Counted from the first letter of the stretch, positions 37,988 through 45,568 are shown. The stretch: 64,000 bases of DNA from Rhizobium ecuadorense (GCF_001187535.1 NZ_LFIO01001780.1:62001-126000), one strand, 5' to 3'. The notes: generated by a model not told the origin, from the letters alone. Numbers and translations: made by a program.

Positions 37988-38749
37988 TCAATGGATCAGC
38001 ATGCCGCCATTGACGTCGATTACGGCGCCGGTGACGTAGGCCGAAAGGTCCGAGGCGAGGAACAGATAGATGTTTGCGACATCCGTCGCTTCGCCGAGCC
38101 TGCTCAAAGGAATGCCCTTGATAATGTCGGCACGCATCTGGTCGGTCAGCTTGCCACCGGTGATATCGGTCTGGATAAGACCCGGCGTGACCGAGTTGAC
38201 CCGAATGCCGGCCGGGCCGAATTCACGTGCCATCGCCTTTGCCAGACCGAGAACACCGGCCTTGGCGGCCGAATAGTGCGGACCACCGAATATGCCGCCG
38301 CCGCGCTGAGCGGACACCGACGACATGCAAGCAATCGACCCGCCGCCATTGTCGCGCATGTGAGGAATGAAAGCCTGGCTGAGGAAGAGAACGCCCGTCA
38401 TGTTTACGGCTACTATGCGCTCCCAGTCGGCCGCAGTGATATCGAGTGTCGTGACGGGCTGCGTGATGCCGGCATTGTTGATGAGGACATTTACCGAACC
38501 AAATGTCTCGATCACCTTCGCCGCCGCATCTCCGCAGGACGATCTGTCTGCGACATCGCAGCGAAGCCCTATGTGAGAGCCGGCTTCGACGCCCGGAAGT
38601 GCCGATGCAGCATCGGCCGCAGCATCCGCATCGATGTCGACAATTGCAATCCGAGCACCATGCTCGGCGAAGAGCTGGGCGGTGGCACGACCAATGCCGC
38701 GTCTGCTCGCCGCGCCCGATATGACCGCGGTCTTCCCATTCAATAGCAT
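37988..38749 (-). CDS. SDR-family oxidoreductase
   Basis: This 253-residue enzyme is a classical short-chain dehydrogenase. The Rossmann motif is SGAASRRGIG, the structural NNAG is present, and the catalytic Ser, Tyr and Lys are in SSVSAQRGGG and HYSAAK. An aspartate after the second strand (IVDIDADAA) suggests NAD rather than NADP. GAGGAGAT precedes ATG 38749. It is the first gene of the ten-gene operon, next to the divergent LysR gene. Likely substrates are a sugar, polyol or keto-sugar acid. Confidence 0.9.
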   Translation of the reverse strand: MLLNGKTAVISGAASRRGIGRATAQLFAEHGARIAIVDIDADAAADAASALPGVEAGSHIGLRCDVADRSSCGDAAAKVIETFGSVNVLINNAGITQPVTTLDITAADWERIVAVNMTGVLFLSQAFIPHMRDNGGGSIACMSSVSAQRGGGIFGGPHYSAAKAGVLGLAKAMAREFGPAGIRVNSVTPGLIQTDITGGKLTDQMRADIIKGIPLSRLGEATDVANIYLFLASDLSAYVTGAVIDVNGGMLIH

Positions 38750-38794
38750 GTAATCTCCTCCCGATGCATCCCGAGCATCTGGCAAATCAAAGGC

Positions 38795-38808
38795 AAGCCA
38801 ATTGGCTT
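38795..38808. promoter_or_regulatory. Palindrome between the divergent SDR operon and LysR gene
   Basis: AAGCCAATTGGCTT is a perfect 14-base palindrome in the 140-base gap between the SDR start (38749, minus) and the LysR start (38890, plus). It extends imperfectly to GCAA...TTTGC. It is a good candidate for the LysR operator, 46 bases upstream of the SDR ATG. Confidence 0.45.
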
Positions 38809-38889
38809 TGCGAGGTCAAACTGACGAAGTTGTTGGAGATCGACAAACGCGAAGTTTACACCGGTGGGTGAATATGCTTCACTAATCGA

Positions 38890-39765
38890 ATGTTACAAAT
38901 GGCATCACTCTCCGCTCTCCGTATCTTCGAGGCTGCCGCCAGGCTCGCCTCGTTCCGTGCTGCCGCCGAGGAACTTCATCTGTCGCCAAGCGCCGTGAGC
39001 CACGCGATTTCGAAGCTGGAGCGCGAATTGGGAACGTCGCTGTTCGAGCGGAGTACCCGCAAGGTCACATTGACATTGGCCGGACAGACCTTGCTGGGCC
39101 ATGCCTCGAACGCATTCGAGGAACTGCGACGCGGTGTTGAGATGATTTCATCGAACAAAGCGCATCTTCTTCGCGTCCACTGCGCTCCCAGTTACGCAGC
39201 CCAGGTCCTATCTCCCCGCTTGCCGGACTTTCTGCGGCAGAACCCAGGCGTCGAGGTGCGGGTGGCAGCCAGCACCACATACGCCCGCTTTGTTGACGGG
39301 TTGTTCGATGTCGATATCGTGTACGGAGAACCACAAAATCGTGAGGACTTGATCGTCATTCCGCTTTTGGAAGAGGTCGTCTCGCCGATTTGTTCGCCGA
39401 ACTTGGCCGGACAGTTGAAGTCGCCACGGGACCTTGCTCGCTTTCCGCTTATTCGAAGCGACCTCAAGCGGATCCAATGGATCGACTGGTTTGAGCTTAA
39501 CAATCTTGGGCCGCCGCCAGCGCCAGCAATGAGCTTCGACAGAAGCTTTCTGGCACTGGACGCTGCCGCCAATGATCTAGGCGTGGCTCTCGAGTCGAAC
39601 ATCCTGGCGCGCCGGGACCTAGAGAACGGACGCCTTGTTCGGCCGTTCGCGAACTGCCGCGATAACAGATATATCGGGCACTATCTCGCTTATCCGAAAA
39701 CCGGCGTTCAGCGCCGTCTGGCGAAGCATTTTGCCGACTGGCTTACAGAGATCTCCGTGAACTAA
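38890..39765 (+). CDS. LysR-family transcriptional regulator (GcvA-like)
   Basis: This 291-residue regulator has the LysR helix-turn-helix at residues about 6-62 (LSALRIFEAAARLASFRAAAEELHLSPSAVSHAISKLERELGTSLFERSTRKV) and the two-lobed effector-binding domain with a C-terminal FADWL-type end as in GcvA relatives. It is divergent from the SDR-transketolase-TRAP-ABC operon, so it probably controls that operon in response to its substrate. ATG 38890 and ATG 38899 are both possible starts. Third-position A/T use looks higher than in the flanking genes. Confidence 0.9.
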   Translation: MLQMASLSALRIFEAAARLASFRAAAEELHLSPSAVSHAISKLERELGTSLFERSTRKVTLTLAGQTLLGHASNAFEELRRGVEMISSNKAHLLRVHCAPSYAAQVLSPRLPDFLRQNPGVEVRVAASTTYARFVDGLFDVDIVYGEPQNREDLIVIPLLEEVVSPICSPNLAGQLKSPRDLARFPLIRSDLKRIQWIDWFELNNLGPPPAPAMSFDRSFLALDAAANDLGVALESNILARRDLENGRLVRPFANCRDNRYIGHYLAYPKTGVQRRLAKHFADWLTEISVN

Positions 39766-40264
39766 AGTCGCCTTGATAGGAAACGAACTGCAGGCCGAAA
39801 ATCGAATACCAAGGTTTGAAGTGCCTTTCAAAGGCTGAAACGGGAACGTCAAGAGCCGGTGCGTACCGAAAGATCTGAGCGGTTTTCGAAGAACGTTGCG
39901 CTCCAACTATTTTATTTTAGAGTTAAATAGATCAGTAGAATTGAATGCTCGAAATATCGAAATCGTTGGAAGGACTTGCCTGATTTCCGCATCGAGCATC
40001 TTTAAACCTCAAGGCGCAATCCTTACGTCCTGCATCGTCATGTCTATCAAGGTGACACCGATGTAAGATCACTCACGACCACGCCGCCCCTCATCGGGGA
40101 CTCGGGACGCGCGGTCGTTTTTTCCAGACAATGAGCAGCCCAAACGTTCGATACACAATTAGGTGCGTCGAACGAACAGGCGCGCCATCTCCCCGTCTTA
40201 TCAACCAGCACCAGCCGGGCGGCTATCGGGTGGAACGAACCCGTGCGCCCATACGAGAGAAAAG
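39766..40264. other. Long intergenic region with a probable sRNA gene
   Basis: These 499 bases lie between the LysR and flotillin-like genes. The first part (39766-39990) is AT-richer and shows no gene. The second part holds a transcription-terminator-like hairpin at 40075-40123 and the candidate sRNA described separately. Bases 40124-40264 should contain the promoter of the flotillin-like gene, but I see no convincing -35/-10 pair. Confidence 0.5.
40046..40123 (+). ncRNA. Candidate small RNA with intrinsic terminator (suhB/MmgR-like?)
   Basis: The 3' end is an intrinsic terminator: ACGACC (40075-40080) pairs with GGTCGT (40113-40118), extended by CGC/GCG and an inner CCCC-TCAT-CGGGG hairpin, then a run of six T. 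Upstream, CTTACG at 40022 and TATCAA at 40045 are a possible promoter that would give a transcript of about 70-80 bases; a more distant CTTGCC at 39975 would give about 115. The size, the AAGGTGACACCGATG stretch and the C-rich terminator recall the alphaproteobacterial suhB/MmgR (alpha-r8) family, but from memory only. No neighbouring gene needs this terminator: the LysR gene ends 300 bases earlier. Confidence 0.5.
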
Positions 40265-42310
40265 ATGGAAACCTTACAATATCTAAGCCCGATGGGATGG
40301 AAGGCGATTGAAATCGCCGTTACGCTCATCGTGCTGGCAGCCCTGTTCCGGTGGAGCGGCGTGATCCGCTATATCCCGAACGACAGGCTCGGCATTCTCG
40401 AAAAGCTGTGGAGCTTTCGCGGCTCCGTCGATAATGGCTTCATTGCGCTCTATGGCGAGGCCGGCTTCCAGCCGGAAGTCGTGCGCGGCGGCCTGCATTT
40501 CTTCATGCCGTTCCAGTATTCGATGCATCGCGCCAATCTCGTGACCATTCCGCAGGGCCAGATCGGCTATGTCTTCGCCCGCGATGGCGAGCCGTTGCCG
40601 CCGACCCAGACGCTTGCCTCGAATGTCGACGCCGATGATTTTCAGGACGTGCGCGGCTTTCTGACAAAGGGCGGCCAGAAGGGGCCGCAGCGCAAGATCC
40701 TGCGCGAAGGCACCTATGCCATCAATCTGGCGCAGTTCATCGTGCTGACCGCCCAATCGACCTACTCCGTCAACCTGAACACGGGGGAACAAAGACTGTT
40801 TGCCGACATGTCCACCTTGATCACCGAGCGGAACGGTTTCGAGCCCGTCGTCATTCATGACGCCCAGGACCTGATCGGTGTCGTCACCATCCATGACGGT
40901 CCGGCGCTGCCGGATGGCGAGATCATCGCGCCGACCGTTGCCAACAACCCAAAGGACCCGAACTTCCACAATAATTTCCAGGATCCGGAGAAATTTCTCA
41001 ATGCCGGCGGTTATCGCGGCCGGCAATTGCAGGTGCTTGCCGACGGCAGTTATTTCCTCAACCGCATCTTTGCGACCGTCGAACTTGTGGAGAAGACGAT
41101 CATCGAGGTCGGCACGGTGGGTGTCGTCGTCTCTTATACCGGCCGGCGAAGCGCGGATATTTCAGGCCAGTCCTATCGCCATGGCGAGCTGGTCGAGACG
41201 GGCGCACGCGGTGTCTGGTCGACGCCGCTTCTGCCGGGCAAATATGCGTTCAACACCTATGCCGGCAATATCATCATCGTGCCGACCACCAACTTCGTGC
41301 TCAAATGGACGAAGGAACAGTTCGGCGAGCACAGGCTGGACGAGAATCTTTCCGAAGTGTCGCTGATCACCAAGGATGCGTTCGAACCGGTGCTGCCGCT
41401 CTCGGTCGTCGTGCATATCGACTATATGAAGGCGCCTCTCGTCGTACAGCGTTTTGGGGATATCAAACGGCTGGTCGAACAGACGCTCGATCCGATGGTC
41501 TCGGCCTATTTCAAGAATATTGCCCAGACAAAGACTCTGATCGAACTGCTGCAGGAGCGCAGCGAAATCCAGCGCAAATCCGGCGACGAAATGCGCGAGA
41601 AGTTTAACTCTTACAGTCTCGAACTGCAGGAAGTGCTGATCGGCACGCCGCGGGCCAGCAACGGCCAGAACAGCATAGAGCAGATCCTGATCCAGCTGCG
41701 CGAGCGCCAGATCGCCGTTGAAAAGGTCGAGACCTATAAATTGCAGGAGGCGGCGGCGATCCAGGAGCGCACATTGCGCGAAAAGGAAGCGCTCGCCGAA
41801 CAGCAGGCCAAGATCACGACATCGGCGCTCACCATCGAGATCAGCGAGAACGAAGGCAAGGCGCAACTCGCCCGCACCCGCCAGCAGGCGGAAACCATTC
41901 AGGTGACCGCCAAGGCCGAAGCGGAAAAGGTGCGGCTCGCCGGCCTGGGTGAGGCCGACCGGATCAAGTCGATCGCACTTGCCGATGCCGAGCGCATCAA
42001 GGCGACCGGTTTGGCCGATGCCCAGAAGGTGCGCGCCGTCGGTCTGGCGGAAGCAGAGGCGACCGAAAAGAAGGTCGCGGCCTTCGGTGGGCCGGATTAT
42101 CAGCTCCACTCGCAGGTGCTGATGCGCTTCGCCGAGGCGATCGAAAATGGCAGGCTGCCGCTGGTGCCGCAGATCCAGGTCGGCGGCGCCGGCGGCGAAA
42201 AGGGCGCCGCCAATGGGCTTGTGGAAATGATGCTGTCGATGCTGGTCGCCGATCGGCTTGGACGGCCGGCTTCACCGGCTGCGGTGCCAGCGCCGCTCGA
42301 GCAGCAGTGA
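40265..42310 (+). CDS. Flotillin-like SPFH/Band 7 domain membrane protein
   Basis: This 681-residue protein has one N-terminal membrane helix (residues about 14-32), a Band 7/SPFH domain (from about 40 to 420, starting YIPNDRLGILEKLWSFRGS), and a long charged C-terminal helix rich in EA and KAEAE repeats (about 470-610), typical of flotillins that form membrane rafts or scaffolds. It ends with an SPFH-associated segment, FGGPDYQLHSQVLMRFAEAI. I choose ATG 40265 (METLQYLSP) after GAGAGAAAAG. No NfeD-type partner gene is adjacent. A strong terminator follows directly. Confidence 0.88.
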   Translation: METLQYLSPMGWKAIEIAVTLIVLAALFRWSGVIRYIPNDRLGILEKLWSFRGSVDNGFIALYGEAGFQPEVVRGGLHFFMPFQYSMHRANLVTIPQGQIGYVFARDGEPLPPTQTLASNVDADDFQDVRGFLTKGGQKGPQRKILREGTYAINLAQFIVLTAQSTYSVNLNTGEQRLFADMSTLITERNGFEPVVIHDAQDLIGVVTIHDGPALPDGEIIAPTVANNPKDPNFHNNFQDPEKFLNAGGYRGRQLQVLADGSYFLNRIFATVELVEKTIIEVGTVGVVVSYTGRRSADISGQSYRHGELVETGARGVWSTPLLPGKYAFNTYAGNIIIVPTTNFVLKWTKEQFGEHRLDENLSEVSLITKDAFEPVLPLSVVVHIDYMKAPLVVQRFGDIKRLVEQTLDPMVSAYFKNIAQTKTLIELLQERSEIQRKSGDEMREKFNSYSLELQEVLIGTPRASNGQNSIEQILIQLRERQIAVEKVETYKLQEAAAIQERTLREKEALAEQQAKITTSALTIEISENEGKAQLARTRQQAETIQVTAKAEAEKVRLAGLGEADRIKSIALADAERIKATGLADAQKVRAVGLAEAEATEKKVAAFGGPDYQLHSQVLMRFAEAIENGRLPLVPQIQVGGAGGEKGAANGLVEMMLSMLVADRLGRPASPAAVPAPLEQQ

Positions 42311-42317
42311 TTACGGA

Positions 42318-42343
42318 CGGGCCGGCTCTGCCGGCCCGATTTT
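42318..42343 (+). terminator. Intrinsic terminator after the flotillin-like gene
   Basis: CGGGCCGGC (42318-42326) and GCCGGCCCG (42330-42338) form a nine-base stem with a three-base loop, followed by ATTTT. It begins seven bases after the flotillin-like stop codon. Confidence 0.85.
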
Positions 42344-42353
42344 GCGCATGGCG

Positions 42354-42635
42354 CTAATGCTTCATTCCGCTTGGTTTTACCCTGCTGGAGAATTGGTGGA
42401 CGAGCATGATACCCTGCTCGAGAAGCAGCTCGGCCGCCCGCAGGTCGCGCGGCGCAAGCTCCCCCGATAATCCCCGGATCGTGTTGGCGATGCAGATGGA
42501 GTTGGCGACGAAGCGGGCGTCGCCCGCGTCTTCGGCCTCCTCGGCGGTTGCCTCCAGGGCGTCGGCGACGGTGTCGAGCAGGCTCGACCGCTCGATAAGT
42601 GTCATGTCGTTGAGGGTTTTCGATATGCCGTTCAT
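42354..42635 (-). CDS. Small hypothetical protein
   Basis: I do not recognise this 93-residue, mostly helical, acidic protein (MNGISKTLNDMTLIERSS ... EATAEEAEDAGDARF). No cysteine pair, signal or membrane segment is apparent. The start at 42635 follows GAGGAGACAATC, a good ribosome-binding site, which is the main reason to accept it over longer frames. It is convergent with the flotillin-like gene. Confidence 0.65.
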   Translation of the reverse strand: MNGISKTLNDMTLIERSSLLDTVADALEATAEEAEDAGDARFVANSICIANTIRGLSGELAPRDLRAAELLLEQGIMLVHQFSSRVKPSGMKH

Positions 42636-42807
42636 GATTGTCTCCTCGCGCGTGCCCAAGCCGGGTCGGAGCGCCGATTTTTTCGATTGAGTGAGGCGGC
42701 TGTGACTGTCAGATGGAGATGGATGTCTGCAGAAGCAACGCATGGCTGCCGCGCGCCTCACGCATGCATGCGGCGAGACGGGCGGCTCGATCATCATTTC
42801 GCGCCGG

Positions 42808-43272
42808 TCACTCCTGATGCTTCAGCAGGTCGGCAAGCATCGGTCGCTGTCCTTTCAACAGCTTCGTTCCCGCCTCGGCCAGGGAAAACCAACCCGCGCG
42901 GTCCACCTCCGGAAAGCTCTTTATCGCTCCCGATCTCGGCGGCCATTCCATCTGAAATTCAGAGCTTCGTATCGCGTTCACGTCCAATACCGGATCGGCT
43001 TCGACCGACCACACGACGACGATCTTGCCGCCCGGCTGCCGGTATTCGCCGAGCGGCGTGAACATGCCGTCGATGGCGACACCCAGCTCTTCGGCCGTCT
43101 CCCTCATTGCCGCCGCCAGTTCATCCTCTTCCGGCTCGATCAATCCCTTTGGGATCGACCAGGCAGCTTCGTCCTTCCCCGCCCAGAAGGGACCGCCGGG
43201 ATGGACGAGAAGCACTTCGATGTCGTTGGACATGCGCCGGTAGATGAGAAGTCCAGCGCTGCGGATTGCCAT
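42808..43272 (-). CDS. NUDIX hydrolase
   Basis: This 154-residue enzyme carries a full Nudix box, GLIEPEEDELAAAMRETAEELGV (G-x5-E-x7-RE-x-x-EE-x-G), which binds the divalent metal used to hydrolyse a nucleoside diphosphate linked to another group. The N-terminal SAGLLIYRR and VEVLLVHPGGPFWAGKD context is typical of the MutT/diadenosine-polyphosphate branch. It lies 24 bases after a 54-residue zinc-ribbon gene and is probably co-transcribed with it. Confidence 0.9.
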   Translation of the reverse strand: MAIRSAGLLIYRRMSNDIEVLLVHPGGPFWAGKDEAAWSIPKGLIEPEEDELAAAMRETAEELGVAIDGMFTPLGEYRQPGGKIVVVWSVEADPVLDVNAIRSSEFQMEWPPRSGAIKSFPEVDRAGWFSLAEAGTKLLKGQRPMLADLLKHQE

Positions 43273-43296
43273 CGCCTTGTGCCCTTTTCGCTGTGA

Positions 43297-43461
43297 TTAC
43301 GAGGCCAGGCATTCCTCGCAAATGCCGCAGCCGTCGTCGTCCATCCACCGGCGCCGGCGCTTGCAGCACAGGCAAATACGGCCGTCGGCCTGGTCTTTTG
43401 TGTCTTCCGGAGGAATGATCTCGATCGCCGTATCGAGTTGCGTGTCAGCCACAAGTTCCAT
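43297..43461 (-). CDS. 54-residue zinc-ribbon protein
   Basis: This short frame encodes 54 residues with six cysteines in a zinc-ribbon pattern: CLCC near residues 30-33, then CGICEEC at 45-51, separated by the very basic KRRRRW. The N-terminal half is acidic and probably disordered. A GGAG lies eight bases before ATG 43461. It is immediately upstream of the Nudix hydrolase gene on the same strand. The basic, zinc-binding core suggests nucleic-acid or protein binding; I know no specific function. Confidence 0.7.
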   Translation of the reverse strand: MELVADTQLDTAIEIIPPEDTKDQADGRICLCCKRRRRWMDDDGCGICEECLAS

Positions 43462-43599
43462 CTCGTCGCTCCATCAGTCTGTTCGACATGAGATAGGAGC
43501 GGCGAGCGATGTCGGCAAGTTCTCGACGCCGGCCGGCGGCTCGGTGAAAGTCGGGCGCTTCCTGCTGGAGGGCGTTTCTCCGTGTCGGGGGTGGTGATG

Positions 43600-43998
43600 T
43601 CAGCTGTCTGCCGGAATACGGGCGATGACTTTTATTTCGAAATCGAAACCGGCGAGCCAGTTGACGCCGAGCGCAGTCCAGTTCGGATAGGGCGGCTTGC
43701 TGAAAGTCTCCTGCTTGACGGCCATGATGGTTGCGAACTGGTTTTCAGGGTCGGTGTGGAAGGAGGTGACATCGACGATATCATCCAGCGTGCAGCCGGC
43801 GGCACTCAGCGTGGCCTTCAGATTTTCAAAGGCCAGCCTTACCTGGCGTTCGAAATCGGGTTCGGGTGTGCCATCCGAACGGCTGCCGACCTGTCCGGAC
43901 ACGAACAGCAGATCACCGGATCGGATCGCGGCGGAATAGCCGTGCTCTTCGTAAAGAGCATGTCTGCCGGCAGGAAAGATTGCTTCGCGTTGGGTCAT
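43600..43998 (-). CDS. RidA-family protein lacking the catalytic arginine
   Basis: This 132-residue protein has the RidA fold (DLLFVSGQVG; AFENLKATLSAAGCTLDDIVDVTSFHTD; FEIKVIARIP). The position of the substrate-binding arginine in active RidA (PARSAVGV) here reads PNWTALGV, with Trp in place of Arg, so imine deamination is unlikely. It may belong to a Rid subgroup with another role such as ligand sensing or hydrolysis. The ATG at 43998 follows AGAGAGACC. It is divergent from a TetR regulator, and three matching operator boxes fill the gap. Confidence 0.85.
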   Translation of the reverse strand: MTQREAIFPAGRHALYEEHGYSAAIRSGDLLFVSGQVGSRSDGTPEPDFERQVRLAFENLKATLSAAGCTLDDIVDVTSFHTDPENQFATIMAVKQETFSKPPYPNWTALGVNWLAGFDFEIKVIARIPADS

Positions 43999-44044
43999 TC
44001 TGGTCTCTCTTTTTGTTGGCAACGAGCAATGAGCGCACTGTTAT

Positions 44045-44108
44045 ATACGGTGCGTATGTGTAATATGGGACATACGCGACGTATGTCAATCTCATATACG
44101 CTGCGTAT
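44045..44108. promoter_or_regulatory. Three TetR operator boxes (ATACG-N3-CGTAT)
   Basis: Three copies of ATACG-N3-CGTAT lie in the RidA-like/TetR divergent gap: 44045-44057, 44072-44084 and 44096-44108, centred 27 and 24 bases apart. The middle one extends to a perfect 8+8 palindrome, GACATACG-CGA-CGTATGTC (44069-44087), and the third to ATATACG-CTG-CGTATGT. Repeated identical palindromes next to a TetR gene are a strong sign of its operator, controlling both genes. Confidence 0.8.
44061..44089 (-). promoter_or_regulatory. Promoter of the RidA-like gene, overlapped by operator box 2
   Basis: On the minus strand TTGACA (44089-44084) and ATATTA (44066-44061) are separated by exactly 17 bases. 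The middle operator box occupies the spacer and part of the -35 element, so bound repressor should block RNA polymerase. The predicted start, near 44054, lies inside operator box 1. Confidence 0.6.
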
Positions 44109-44128
44109 GTGAAATTTGAGAGGGTCGG

Positions 44129-44722
44129 ATGGCGAAACCACGCAGCGAAACCATGCGGGAAAACCGCGTCAAGTTGATCGCGGCGGCGCGAAAGGCCTTT
44201 GCGGAAAAGGGATACGCTGCAGCCTCGATGGACGAGTTGACGGCGGACGCCGGCCTGACACGCGGCGCGCTTTACCACAATTTCGGCGACAAGCGCGGAC
44301 TGCTGGCGGCAGTCGTCGAACAGATCGATACGGAGATGGCAGCGCGCGCCAAGGAGATCGGGGCTCGGGCGGGCAATGATTGGCAGGGCATGCTCGCCGA
44401 GGGTGCGGCCTATATCGAGATGGCGCTCAATCCGGAAGTCCAACGCATCGTTCTGCTCGACGGACCGGCGGTGCTAGGCGATCCCTCGCAATGGCCGAGC
44501 CAAAACACCTGTCTGCAGGTAACCAAGAGCGCCGTGGAGCGCCTGATCGCACAAGGCATACTCAAGCCGCTTGACGCCGAAGCGGCGGCCCGATTGCTAA
44601 GCGGCGCGGCGCTCAATGCGGCTCTCTGGATCGCCGCCAGCGAAAATCCGCAAAACGTGCTGCCGAAAGCGGTCGAGGCCTTTCATGCCTTGGCGGCAGG
44701 TCTACTTCTGCAGCATTTGTGA
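44129..44722 (+). CDS. TetR-family transcriptional regulator
   Basis: This 197-residue repressor has the TetR helix-turn-helix near residues 28-60 (GYAAASMDELTADAGLTRGALYHNFGDKRGLLAAVV) and a C-terminal ligand domain of the TetR_C type. It is divergent from the RidA-like gene across a gap with three matching operator boxes, so it most likely represses both that gene and itself. A possible plus-strand promoter, TTGGCA-N17-TGTTAT (44016-44044), leads into box 1. Confidence 0.92.
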   Translation: MAKPRSETMRENRVKLIAAARKAFAEKGYAAASMDELTADAGLTRGALYHNFGDKRGLLAAVVEQIDTEMAARAKEIGARAGNDWQGMLAEGAAYIEMALNPEVQRIVLLDGPAVLGDPSQWPSQNTCLQVTKSAVERLIAQGILKPLDAEAAARLLSGAALNAALWIAASENPQNVLPKAVEAFHALAAGLLLQHL

Positions 44723-44771
44723 TCTGCTGGAGCGCCGAAAGTGTGAGCGGGTTTCGGACGAGATCGCGCTC

Positions 44772-45452
44772 TCAGTGCCCAAGGCTGCCGGCGGCGGCGA
44801 TGATCTCCGCCGCGGTCGGGAAGACGGAGAGGCTGTTCGGTCCGTCGAGCGCCTCTATTCGTGCCCAGCCGATGATGCCCTCCGCATTGACCAGGAAGTG
44901 CCCGACGAGCTGGGTTCCGTGGTTCGCGAAGATCGCATGATCGGCTTCGGTAAGTTCGAAGCCGTCCTTGGCGTTGAGTATCGTGTTGGCTTCCATCGGG
45001 TGGAGCGGTTCCGGCAGTTCGCCGGTGGGGTTGATGCGTGCCGTCTGGAACTGCGCCATCGTTGTGCGATAGGGCCATTCGGGCTGCTCGTCGCTGCCAT
45101 CGGGCAGGAGCTCGGCATGCGGCACACCGTAGGCCCGATGCGTGCGGCAGTCGGGGTCGCAGAGAAGCGTTATCGGCGTCGGCCGGTGGCGGAAATACAG
45201 CCGGGCACGTTCCGCCGGCGTATTGATAACGGCCACCGTCTCCACGCCGGCGGCGCGCAGCGTCGGCTCGACGCCGGCAAGCTGTTCCAACTGACGCCGG
45301 CAGAATGGGCAGTGCAGCCCGCGAAAGAAGCCGATCAGGAACGGGCGGCCGCTCAAGTCGGCGAAAGAGACCGTTCCGTCGAAGTTGGCCGTCGCCAGTG
45401 CGAAGCCGGGCGCGGCTTCTCCAGGTTGCAGCGGGCGTTTCTGATCTCCCAT
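44772..45452 (-). CDS. Peroxiredoxin/thioredoxin-fold (AhpC-TSA-like) protein
   Basis: This 226-residue protein has the thioredoxin fold of the AhpC/TSA family with a CxxC at the start of the first helix (FRGLHCPFCRRQLEQL), fitting a peroxiredoxin-like or thiol-disulfide role. The C-terminal half is longer than in classic AhpC and carries a MEANTILNAKDGFELT segment. No signal peptide is visible. It is convergent with the TetR gene and 116 bases upstream of the CUT1 permease gene, without clear operon links. Confidence 0.82.
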   Translation of the reverse strand: MGDQKRPLQPGEAAPGFALATANFDGTVSFADLSGRPFLIGFFRGLHCPFCRRQLEQLAGVEPTLRAAGVETVAVINTPAERARLYFRHRPTPITLLCDPDCRTHRAYGVPHAELLPDGSDEQPEWPYRTTMAQFQTARINPTGELPEPLHPMEANTILNAKDGFELTEADHAIFANHGTQLVGHFLVNAEGIIGWARIEALDGPNSLSVFPTAAEIIAAAGSLGH

Positions 45453-45568
45453 GGAATAATTCCTTTATCGAATCGTCCGTGGACAACCGAAATTGAACTA
45501 TACCACGTGTCGCAAGAAGGCTCGACGTTGAGACCGCCGAATGTGGTTGGGCATGCCGTTTGCTGCTG

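Noticed and set aside
43121-43454. Two minus-strand frames of 84 and 104 residues over the zinc-ribbon/Nudix junction
   Set aside because: They are other-frame readings; the 54-residue zinc-ribbon frame has the cysteine pattern and ribosome-binding site, and the Nudix frame has the Nudix box.
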